Assembly (NCBI GenBank): GCA_018654125.1
Contig: JABIME010000107.1
Location: 1-6,552 of the forward strand
From: Candidatus Cloacimonadota bacterium
Lineage (GTDB): Bacteria; Cloacimonadota; Cloacimonadia; Cloacimonadales; TCS61
Length of the DNA: 6,552 nt
Reading direction: 5' to 3'
Shown: positions 1 to 6,382 of the stretch, one piece after another
How the letters are laid out: each line of letters begins with the position of its first letter
Position numbering within the stretch: the first letter of the stretch is position 1
Made by a program: the position numbers and the translations under genes
Notes under the pieces: generated by a model
What the model was told of the DNA's origin: nothing
The model's input: the letters and a program-made list of their open reading frames with translations, nothing else
The model's database searches: none

Positions 1-1684
1 TACTCAGCAGGAATATACTGATGCCTATAATACAGAGTTAGAATTATTTGCAACAAGCGGAAGTTTTGAGGCAAAAGATTATTTCATAGAATTTATTCGT
101 AGAAGATTAGAGCGAGAATATGGCACAACTCAGCTTTTTGCGGGTGGGCTCAAGATATATACAACATTAGATATGGAACTCCAAGAATATGCAGATTCTG
201 TTTTGAATATGAACTTAAAGAAGTTTGAAGATAAAAATGATTATGAGTTTAAATACGAAGATTTCCCTGTTGATACTATAAATATCGTCACGCCATACGT
301 TCAGGGAAGTGTATTCTCTATTGAACCAGAAACAGGTTTTGTTCGAGTAATGATTGGTGGTAGGAATTTTAATCATAGTAAGTTGAACAGGGTTATGCAA
401 TCTGTAAGACAGCCAGGATCATCATTTAAACCAATTCTTTATTCAACAGCTCTTGTGAATGGGTATACTCCCGCTACAGTTATTCAAGATGAACCTTTTT
501 CATTTATACAAAATGACACACTTTTCTGGAGTCCGAAAAATTACTCAAACAGAAATTTCGGTTATACAAGATTACGGACCGGATTAAAAAAATCTCGGAA
601 TATTTACGCAGCAAAAACAATATTCGATATTGGCCCTAGAAAGGTTATGGAATTTGCTGAAAGATTCGGTATTACAACACCTATATATCCATTCTACACC
701 CTCTCAGTTGGCAGTATGGAAGTAAAGCCTTTTGAGTTAATATCTGCATACACAACGTTCCCAAATGGAGGAGAACGAGTAAAGCCGATCTATATAAGAC
801 GTGTGGAAGATAAGTATGGAAAGATCCTGAAATCGAATGAACCGGAAAAGATAAGAGTGATGAATGAACAGGCAGCTTATATTATGGCAAGCTTAATGAA
901 ATCGGTTTGCGATGAAGGAACAGGTGTGGGAATCCGCTGGCAGTCTGGTTATGAAACACTTGGCTCTATAAGTTATAAATGGAACGCAGCTGGTAAAACT
1001 GGAACTACTGACGATTTCAGAGATGCTTGGTTCATTGGCTATAATAAAAAATTAGTTACTGGCATCTGGGTTGGGTTTGATGATAATACAAGTTTAGGAA
1101 AAGGGCAATCCGGTGCAACAGCAGCACTGCCTTCATGGCCATATATTATGAAGAAAGCAGTATATCTTGATTCTCCAAAAAACAGCAAAGGAAATCCAAT
1201 AGTAAATGGAGACGAATTACAATTTGAGAAGCCAGAGGGAATTATTACTGTAGAAATTTCAAAAAGTACCGGTTTACTTCCAAAAAATAATTATGAAGAG
1301 ACAATTCAAGAGATCTTTATTGTTGGAACTGAACCAACACCACTTAGCGATAGTTTGAATTACAATTTCTATCCAGCATTTTACCGTGAGAATGAAATGG
1401 ATTCGCTTGTTGTGGATCTGGGTGGAAAAGCTTATGTTTGGCCAGATTCTATAATTTTAGAAGAGACTTACCCTGATACTACCAGACCAGATTATATGGT
1501 TATGGCTCCCAGACACGAACCAGGTCCTATAGATTTACGCGGTGCACTTATCTTAAAACGTAAGAAGATAATTGAAAGACCCGACAGTTTATTATGGAAA
1601 GGACCAGATTGGTTAAATCCTGTACAAGATTCACTTGATACATTAGATGAACTTATAGAATCACTGATAAAGAGGGATAGGTGA
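1..1684 (+). CDS. Penicillin-binding protein 1A-type transpeptidase, 3' part (5' end outside window)
   Basis: Class A penicillin-binding protein, which polymerises and cross-links peptidoglycan at the outer face of the inner membrane. The frame is open from base 2, giving 560 visible residues. The ATG at 173 is internal: the residues before it (YFIEFIRRRLEREYG, then GLKIYTTLD) are the usual PBP1A link between the glycosyltransferase and transpeptidase domains. All three transpeptidase motifs are present: SSFK with the acylated serine at visible residue 140 (bases 419-421), SRN at 198-200, and KTGT at 332-335 (from base 995), followed by DAWFIGY. The N-terminal membrane anchor and glycosyltransferase domain must lie upstream, since the family is usually about 750-850 residues. 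After the common IFIVGTEPT segment there is a tail of about 110 residues, rich in Pro and charged residues, with no domain I recognise. The stop codon overlaps the next start. The family is certain; the symbol (mrcA/ponA/pbpF) is left open. Confidence 0.95.
   Translation, partial: TQQEYTDAYNTELELFATSGSFEAKDYFIEFIRRRLEREYGTTQLFAGGLKIYTTLDMELQEYADSVLNMNLKKFEDKNDYEFKYEDFPVDTINIVTPYVQGSVFSIEPETGFVRVMIGGRNFNHSKLNRVMQSVRQPGSSFKPILYSTALVNGYTPATVIQDEPFSFIQNDTLFWSPKNYSNRNFGYTRLRTGLKKSRNIYAAKTIFDIGPRKVMEFAERFGITTPIYPFYTLSVGSMEVKPFELISAYTTFPNGGERVKPIYIRRVEDKYGKILKSNEPEKIRVMNEQAAYIMASLMKSVCDEGTGVGIRWQSGYETLGSISYKWNAAGKTGTTDDFRDAWFIGYNKKLVTGIWVGFDDNTSLGKGQSGATAALPSWPYIMKKAVYLDSPKNSKGNPIVNGDELQFEKPEGIITVEISKSTGLLPKNNYEETIQEIFIVGTEPTPLSDSLNYNFYPAFYRENEMDSLVVDLGGKAYVWPDSIILEETYPDTTRPDYMVMAPRHEPGPIDLRGALILKRKKIIERPDSLLWKGPDWLNPVQDSLDTLDELIESLIKRDR
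1671..1676 (+). promoter_or_regulatory. Ribosome binding site for the GTG-started glycosyltransferase
   Basis: AGAGGG lies inside the last codons of the PBP gene, four bases before the GTG at 1681. The spacing is slightly short, but this is the best purine-rich match nearby. It supports GTG as the true start because no ATG or TTG in this frame just downstream would keep the whole N-terminal membrane helix. Confidence 0.6.
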
Positions 1685-2793
1685 TATTTCAAATTATTTA
1701 TGCTGTTACATTTATATTTCTTTTAATATACTTGTTTTACCTGCATTTATTTTATAAAGGTTTAAGAAAAAGAGATGTAAAATTCTCTAATGAAAAACCT
1801 TTTGTTTCTGTGGTTGTAGCTGCCAGAAATGAAGAGCAAAATATTGCAAGATTACTTACAGTACTTGTTAATCAAACATATCCCTCAGATAAATTTGATA
1901 TAATTATTGCTAATGATGGATCCACTGATAGCACAGAATCTATTGTTAATAAATTTGCTACTAAATGGACTAAAATAAAATTATTAAATGTGACTGGAAG
2001 AGAAGATGTTATCTCTCCCAAAAAAAACGCTCTTTCTCAAGCTATCGAGCTTGCGGAAGGAGAAAAAATTTTATCGACCGATGCTGATTGTTTAGTAGGA
2101 AAGTATTGGATAGAATCGATGGTTGCAAATTTCAATGAAAACGAAATGGTAATTGGATATTCAAGAACAAAATTAGCAGACTGGAATAAAACAAGTTTTA
2201 TTAAGAAATTTGAGCATTTCGATTTTTTAGCAATGTTATTTGCAGCAGCAGGTGCAATTTCATCCGGGAAATATTTCTCATGTTCCGGACAAAATATAGC
2301 CTACAAAAAACAGGCTTTCAATGATGTAGGTGGATTCGCAAAGATCAAACATCTCATCTCTGGTGATGATGTGAACTTAATGCAGCTGTTTCGTAAAAGC
2401 GGAAAGAAAGTCCGTTTTGCCTTTACAGATCATAGCTATGCATATACAAAACCAATAGAAAGTATTGGAAAATTCATGAGTCAGCGAAGTAGATGGACTT
2501 CCAATATGAAATGGCAAATACTGTTGAATCCTGAGTTTTTTATTTATCTTCTAAGCGTGTTCTTTATTACTTTCCTTCCGATTGTAATTCTGTTTAATTA
2601 TTGGCAGTTAGGAATTGGATTGCTTCTATTAAGGATGATATTTGAACTTATTTTTCTAAAATATGGTTATGAAGTTTTTGGTGAGGATAAAAAAAAGTTG
2701 ATGTTTTATCCTGTGTGGTTTATTGTACAACCGTTTTACATTATTGCAGTTGCATTAATGGGCGGATTAAATATGTTTTCATGGAAGAAATAA
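1681..2793 (+). CDS. Membrane-anchored family 2 glycosyltransferase (QxxRW type)
   Basis: Inverting GT-A glycosyltransferase of family GT2, expected to transfer a sugar from a nucleotide donor on the cytoplasmic face of the inner membrane. An N-terminal membrane helix (about residues 3-25) precedes the catalytic domain, which begins at VSVVVAARNEE (42-52). Visible motifs are NDGSTD (78-83), TDAD (133-136, metal and donor binding), GDD (228-230, likely the catalytic-base region) and QRSRW (268-272). The last matches the QxxRW signature of cellulose-synthase-like, often processive, enzymes. Two or three hydrophobic segments follow (about 287-306, 307-328, 341-360), so both ends are membrane-embedded. 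At 370 residues it is normal for single-domain enzymes of this kind. The GTG start is supported by an AGAGGG element just upstream and by the GTGA overlap with the PBP gene, which suggests translational coupling. Donor and acceptor cannot be read from the sequence; an envelope polysaccharide or glycolipid is likely from its neighbours. Confidence 0.88.
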   Translation: MIFQIIYAVTFIFLLIYLFYLHLFYKGLRKRDVKFSNEKPFVSVVVAARNEEQNIARLLTVLVNQTYPSDKFDIIIANDGSTDSTESIVNKFATKWTKIKLLNVTGREDVISPKKNALSQAIELAEGEKILSTDADCLVGKYWIESMVANFNENEMVIGYSRTKLADWNKTSFIKKFEHFDFLAMLFAAAGAISSGKYFSCSGQNIAYKKQAFNDVGGFAKIKHLISGDDVNLMQLFRKSGKKVRFAFTDHSYAYTKPIESIGKFMSQRSRWTSNMKWQILLNPEFFIYLLSVFFITFLPIVILFNYWQLGIGLLLLRMIFELIFLKYGYEVFGEDKKKLMFYPVWFIVQPFYIIAVALMGGLNMFSWKK

Positions 2794-2810
2794 CAAGAAG
2801 AAATAGTAAC

Positions 2811-2816
2811 TGGAGG
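2811..2816 (+). promoter_or_regulatory. Strong ribosome binding site for the exported transglutaminase-like protein
   Basis: TGGAGG lies five bases before the ATG at 2822. It is the closest match to the anti-Shine-Dalgarno sequence in the window and fixes this start, which also gives a complete signal peptide. Confidence 0.75.
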
Positions 2817-2821
2817 TTATT

Positions 2822-4279
2822 ATGAATTTGTTTAAAAGAATTTTATTGATAGTTTTATGTGTATCATTTTTGTCTTTGCTTGGTGCACAAGATGATTTTG
2901 AAACATGGAAATCACAACAGAAGGCAGAATTGGAAAAATACATAAGTGAGCAGGATAAAGCTTTTGCAAGTTTTCTAGAAAAAAATTGGGAACCATTTGA
3001 AGCATCTAAAGCTGATGTGAAAGATACAACACCAAAACCAGTTGCTATTCCAAAAGTAGAGCCTCAAAATATTGAAGAATTAGAAGTAGCAGAGAAAATA
3101 GAAGAAATTAAAGTTCCACCAACAATGCAGATTGAGGAAAAAGAACAGGATGATTGTCTGGTAACTGTTAAAATGACTGAGGATCCAAGAATTAATATAA
3201 ATTATTTAGGATTACCTTTAGAATTAAATTATCAGCAAGATCTAGGTATCCAAGTACAAAGCCCTATCAATGAAAAAGGAATTGCTGATTTCTGGTATTC
3301 TATAAGCAACATTGATCACACAACTTTATTTACTCAAACCAGCGATTACAGAGAGCAACTTAAGCTGAATGATTGGGGATATTGTTTGTTACTTAATGAA
3401 ATAACAAAAGAAGTTTCAGGTGAATCACAGAATCTTGCCAGACTTTTATTATGGTTCATGCTTACAAAATCTGGTTATGAAGCAAAAGTTGGATTTGCAG
3501 AAGATAATGTATATTTGCTGCTTCCATGTAAAAATAAAATTTATGGTGTTTCTTATGTAGTTATCGATGACAAAAGATTTTATACATTGTCTTTTGATAA
3601 AAAAGAACAGCTTAACATAGCAATAAATACGTATGATGGGAAATATCCTAATGCTGATGATTTAATTGATCTCAGTATAAAAGACACTCCAAAAGTTAAA
3701 AGTACATTAATCGAGAAAGAATTGAAATTCAGTTATGAAAATACAGAGTACTCAATTCCAGTAACGTATAATCAAACAACGGCAGAGTATTTTAAAAATT
3801 ACCCACAGACAGATCTTGAAGTGTATTTTAAGGCTCCACTATCTGACGAAGCTACATATTCGCTTACAATCGGATTAAAGCCAATTCTAGAGGGCAGAAC
3901 GGAAGCAGATGCTGCAAATGTTCTATTACGGTTTGTTCAGACAGCTTTCCAATATAAAACAGATGGTGAACAATTTGGTGGTGAAAAAAGCTTGTTTTCA
4001 GATGAGACACTATTCTACCCATATTCAGATTGTGAAGATAGATCTATTATTTTCTCTTATCTAATAAGTAATATTTTAGGTTTAAACGTGATTGGCTTAG
4101 ACTATCCAGGGCACGTCTCAACTGCTGTTCATTTTCAAAATGATCTGCTTGGAGATAAAGTAAGATATAATGCTACAAATTTTGTTGTTTGTGATCCAAC
4201 TTATATTAATGCTAATATCGGTATGGCAATGCCCAAGTTTAAAGAAGTAAAACCCAAAATAATTGATCTTCAAAAATAG
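2822..4279 (+). CDS. Exported protein with C-terminal transglutaminase-like (papain-fold) domain
   Basis: I know no gene name for this 485-residue protein. Residues 1-22 form a signal peptide (Lys/Arg start, hydrophobic core, likely cleavage after LLGA); Cys13 sits in the hydrophobic core without a lipobox, so a lipoprotein is unlikely. Residues 24-58 form a charged, aromatic-spiked helical module. Residues 60-112 are a Pro/Lys/Glu-rich linker. The C-terminal domain (about 300-475) has the order of a transglutaminase-like Cys protease fold: SDCEDRS with Cys404, GHVSTAVHF with His431, and CDPTY with Asp458. A region around 184-260 resembles a second, inactive copy of this fold with Ser202 at the position of the Cys. 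It probably acts in the periplasm or at the cell surface as a peptidase, amidase or cross-linker, but the substrate is unknown. It sits 28 bases after the glycosyltransferase and 12 bases before the GlmU-like gene, so co-transcription is likely. Fold assignment is fairly secure; function is inferred. Confidence 0.78.
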   Translation: MNLFKRILLIVLCVSFLSLLGAQDDFETWKSQQKAELEKYISEQDKAFASFLEKNWEPFEASKADVKDTTPKPVAIPKVEPQNIEELEVAEKIEEIKVPPTMQIEEKEQDDCLVTVKMTEDPRININYLGLPLELNYQQDLGIQVQSPINEKGIADFWYSISNIDHTTLFTQTSDYREQLKLNDWGYCLLLNEITKEVSGESQNLARLLLWFMLTKSGYEAKVGFAEDNVYLLLPCKNKIYGVSYVVIDDKRFYTLSFDKKEQLNIAINTYDGKYPNADDLIDLSIKDTPKVKSTLIEKELKFSYENTEYSIPVTYNQTTAEYFKNYPQTDLEVYFKAPLSDEATYSLTIGLKPILEGRTEADAANVLLRFVQTAFQYKTDGEQFGGEKSLFSDETLFYPYSDCEDRSIIFSYLISNILGLNVIGLDYPGHVSTAVHFQNDLLGDKVRYNATNFVVCDPTYINANIGMAMPKFKEVKPKIIDLQK

Positions 4280-4280
4280 A

Positions 4281-4286
4281 AGGGAG
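4281..4286 (+). promoter_or_regulatory. Ribosome binding site for the GlmU-like gene
   Basis: AGGGAG begins two bases after the stop codon of the exported protein gene and ends five bases before the ATG at 4292. The 12-base gap between the genes leaves no room for a separate promoter there, so this gene is probably read from an upstream transcript. Confidence 0.7.
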
Positions 4287-4291
4287 AACGC

Positions 4292-5506
4292 ATGAACTTT
4301 GTAATTTTTGATGACGAGAAGTGGAACAATTTTTTCCCTATCACACTCACACGTTCTACAGGTGATTTACGGGTTGGAATTCTCAAACTTCGCCAAAGAA
4401 TTTCAAGTTATCTAGATGTTTCTGAGACTAATATTATCGTGTCATCTTATTTAGAATCAATTTACAAAGAGAGGCATAAAGATTGGAAAGTGAATGAGAT
4501 TAAAGCCGAAGAGACTATCTTTATTAATAGCCGGATTAAGATAGATGCGAGTTCCAAAAAAGCAATTATGAGTTTGCTTGTTGATGAGTGTTTGGTAAGT
4601 GATGATACTATTCTAGCTGTAAAATGTACTCCAAAAAAACAAAATATTACTTCAGAAAATTTGAATGATTTATTTTCCAATTTGAAGAAAAAGAACAATG
4701 CGAAAATTACATGTTGGAATTTTATATGGGAACTAATTTCTGAAAATGCTGAATATATTAAGCGTGATTTCAATGATGTTTTTTATGAAAAAGATAACTA
4801 TTTTGAAACAGAATTGGGAACCACTGTTATAAACCCTTACAATGTGTGGATCGGTGATGGAGCAATAATGAAACCGGGCGTTGTAATAGATGCAACTGAT
4901 GGTCCTGTAATTATTGATGAAAATGTAAAGATCATGCCAAATGCTGTAATTATTGGTCCTGCTTATATCGGGAAGGGTTCTACCATTAAGGTTGGTGCAA
5001 AGATATATGAGGGGACTTCAATTGGGCCTGTGTGTAAAATTGGCGGAGAAGTAGAAGAGACCATTTTTCAAGGTTATACAAATAAGCAGCATGATGGGTT
5101 TTTGGGTCATAGTTATCTTGGAGAATGGATCAATTTGGGAGCAGATACAAATAATAGCGACCTAAAAAATAATTACGGATCAGTCTCAATTTATTCTTAT
5201 CCTCAAAAGAAAAAGGTTGATTCAAATTGTAATTTTTTGGGTGCAATTATTGCTGACCATTCTAAAACAGGGATCAACTCAACAATAAATACAGGAACTA
5301 CTGTAGGAATTGGCTGCAGTTTATTTGGAGCAGATCTCATAAAGAATTATGTTCCAAGCTTTAATATTGGAACTGGAGCTAAAATTTATGAATATGATTT
5401 TGATGACTTTGTTGAAACTGCAAAGCTTGTAAAAAAACGTAGGGGTTTATCCTTCTCAAAATCAGAGAAAGAACTTTACAGTAACACATATAAACAAGTT
5501 TTTTGA
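4292..5506 (+). CDS. GlmU-like sugar nucleotidyltransferase / acetyltransferase with left-handed beta-helix
   Basis: Predicted cytoplasmic enzyme of UDP-N-acetylglucosamine supply: acetylation of glucosamine-1-phosphate and/or uridylylation to UDP-GlcNAc, which feeds peptidoglycan and lipopolysaccharide. The N-terminal part (about 1-170) starts IFDDEKWNNFFPITLTR and continues GDLRVGILKLRQR. This is the opening of the GlmU-like family of Bacteroidetes and relatives, not the LxAGxGTRM loop of classical GlmU. From about 180 there are hexapeptide-type repeats (for example VWIGDGAIMKPG and AYIGKGSTIKVGAKI) forming a left-handed beta-helix. The segment NKQHDGFLGHSYLGEW followed by NLGADTNNSDLKNN (264-294) resembles the NHxxYLGDxxIG...NIGAGT region of E. 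coli GlmU, placing His273 at the catalytic His363. At 404 residues it is shorter than classical GlmU (about 455), the deficit falling in the nucleotidyltransferase half. The ATG has a good upstream AGGGAG. The family is secure; which of the two reactions it performs, and on which sugar, is not. Confidence 0.87.
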   Translation: MNFVIFDDEKWNNFFPITLTRSTGDLRVGILKLRQRISSYLDVSETNIIVSSYLESIYKERHKDWKVNEIKAEETIFINSRIKIDASSKKAIMSLLVDECLVSDDTILAVKCTPKKQNITSENLNDLFSNLKKKNNAKITCWNFIWELISENAEYIKRDFNDVFYEKDNYFETELGTTVINPYNVWIGDGAIMKPGVVIDATDGPVIIDENVKIMPNAVIIGPAYIGKGSTIKVGAKIYEGTSIGPVCKIGGEVEETIFQGYTNKQHDGFLGHSYLGEWINLGADTNNSDLKNNYGSVSIYSYPQKKKVDSNCNFLGAIIADHSKTGINSTINTGTTVGIGCSLFGADLIKNYVPSFNIGTGAKIYEYDFDDFVETAKLVKKRRGLSFSKSEKELYSNTYKQVF

Positions 5507-5537
5507 TTAATAACGTAAATATATAGATTAAAGTAAA

Positions 5538-5543
5538 TTGGAG
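5538..5543 (+). promoter_or_regulatory. Ribosome binding site for ricT
   Basis: TTGGAG lies five bases before the ATG at 5549, inside the 42-base spacer (5507-5548) that is the longest non-coding stretch in the window. The rest of that spacer is AT-rich, with no hairpin and no convincing promoter. Confidence 0.65.
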
Positions 5544-5548
5544 CAATA

Positions 5549-6382
5549 ATGCAAGAATATATAAAAGTAGTTTTTCGTACAGGAAGAGAAGGCTACTATC
5601 TAAATAATAAAGAATACAGCATTGAACCAGATATTGATGTGATAGTAAAAGTGGAGCGGGGAGAAGATGTTGCCAGAATCTTGAATTGTGCAGTAGAATC
5701 TAAGCAGATCTGTAATAAGATTGATTCAAAAGATATATCTTCTATAAAGCGCATTGCAACAGAAGCAGATCTGAAACAGTTAGAAGTAGTTAAAAAGAAA
5801 GAGCAGGAAACAGAGAAAAAGTTTCTTGAAATGTTAAAGAAACAACCTTTCACAATGAAGCTCTTACAAACTATATATCAATTAGATGGAAATAAACTTA
5901 CCTTCTTTTTCTCAGCTGATGGAAGGATAGATTTTAGAGATTTTGTAAGAGAGCTAGCTTCTGAATTTAAAACTAGAATTGAATTACATCAAACATCTGG
6001 CCGTGAAGACGCTAGAAGATTGGGTGGACTTGGAATGTGCGGTAAAACATATTGCTGTGTAACATTTCTCAGGAAGTTCAATCAGGTAACAATTCAAATG
6101 GCAAAAGATCAGAATTTATTGAGTAACCTTTCTAAAATTTCTGGTCCATGTGGTAGGTTACTTTGTTGTTTGCATTACGAAGAAGAATTCTACCTAAAAA
6201 AATCTGAGGACTTTCCTGAACTTGGGCAAGTTGTTAGATTTAAAGACCAAAAAATGTATGTAGAAAAAAATGATTATTATAATAACCGTATAAATCTGAT
6301 AGCTGAAGATCATGAGCGCTTTATTGTAACTTTAGAAGAGTTTAAAGAAATAGAACAGCAAAATGAGAAAAAACGTTCTTGA
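5549..6382 (+). CDS. ricT: RicT/YaaT family protein (PSP1 domain, iron-sulfur cysteine motifs)
   Basis: Homologue of RicT (YaaT), which in Bacillus subtilis forms an iron-sulfur-containing complex with RicA and RicF that influences RNase Y-dependent RNA maturation and developmental phosphorelay activity. Residues 4-55 (YIKVVFRTGREGYY, then IVKVERGEDVARI) match the N-terminal strand region of the family. Residues 60-100 form a charged helix, and the PSP1 C-terminal domain covers about 100-210 with FFFSADGRIDFRDFVREL. The hallmark QTSGREDARRLGGLGMCG precedes two cysteine clusters: C164, C169, C170 (CGKTYCC) and C201, C206, C207 (CGRLLCC), which probably bind a metal cluster. Length (277) is normal. 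The start at 5549 has TTGGAG five bases upstream. The stop lies 20 bases inside the next gene, an iron-sulfur rRNA methylase. RicA and RicF partners are not in this window, so the Bacillus role may not transfer to this lineage. Confidence 0.9.
   Translation: MQEYIKVVFRTGREGYYLNNKEYSIEPDIDVIVKVERGEDVARILNCAVESKQICNKIDSKDISSIKRIATEADLKQLEVVKKKEQETEKKFLEMLKKQPFTMKLLQTIYQLDGNKLTFFFSADGRIDFRDFVRELASEFKTRIELHQTSGREDARRLGGLGMCGKTYCCVTFLRKFNQVTIQMAKDQNLLSNLSKISGPCGRLLCCLHYEEEFYLKKSEDFPELGQVVRFKDQKMYVEKNDYYNNRINLIAEDHERFIVTLEEFKEIEQQNEKKRS

Noticed and set aside
173..175. ATG at 173 as the start of the PBP gene
   Set aside because: The same frame is open back to base 2 and codes for the conserved PBP1A linker (EYGTTQLFAGGLKIYTTLD), so this methionine is internal and the gene begins before the window.
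2858..2860. Lipoprotein signal at Cys13 of the exported protein
   Set aside because: The residues before the Cys (LIVLC) do not fit a lipobox ending in Ala/Gly-Cys, and the hydrophobic core continues past it to a good signal peptidase I site near Ala22.
4462..4773. Minus-strand open frame of 103 codons
   Set aside because: It lies wholly inside the GlmU-like gene, is low-complexity (Phe/Ser/Leu from AT-rich antisense codons), and has no recognisable domain. The shorter minus-strand frames at 215-400, 1492-1692 and 5596-5853 are rejected for the same reasons.
5501..5529. Possible promoter (TTTTGA ... TAGATT, 17 bases apart) before ricT
   Set aside because: The first hexamer is a poor match, overlaps the previous stop codon, and such patterns arise often in AT-rich DNA. 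The organism's promoter consensus is also unknown.
5507..5548. Terminator or small RNA in the largest spacer
   Set aside because: There is no inverted repeat with a following T run; the 42 bases are plain AT-rich sequence plus the ricT ribosome binding site.
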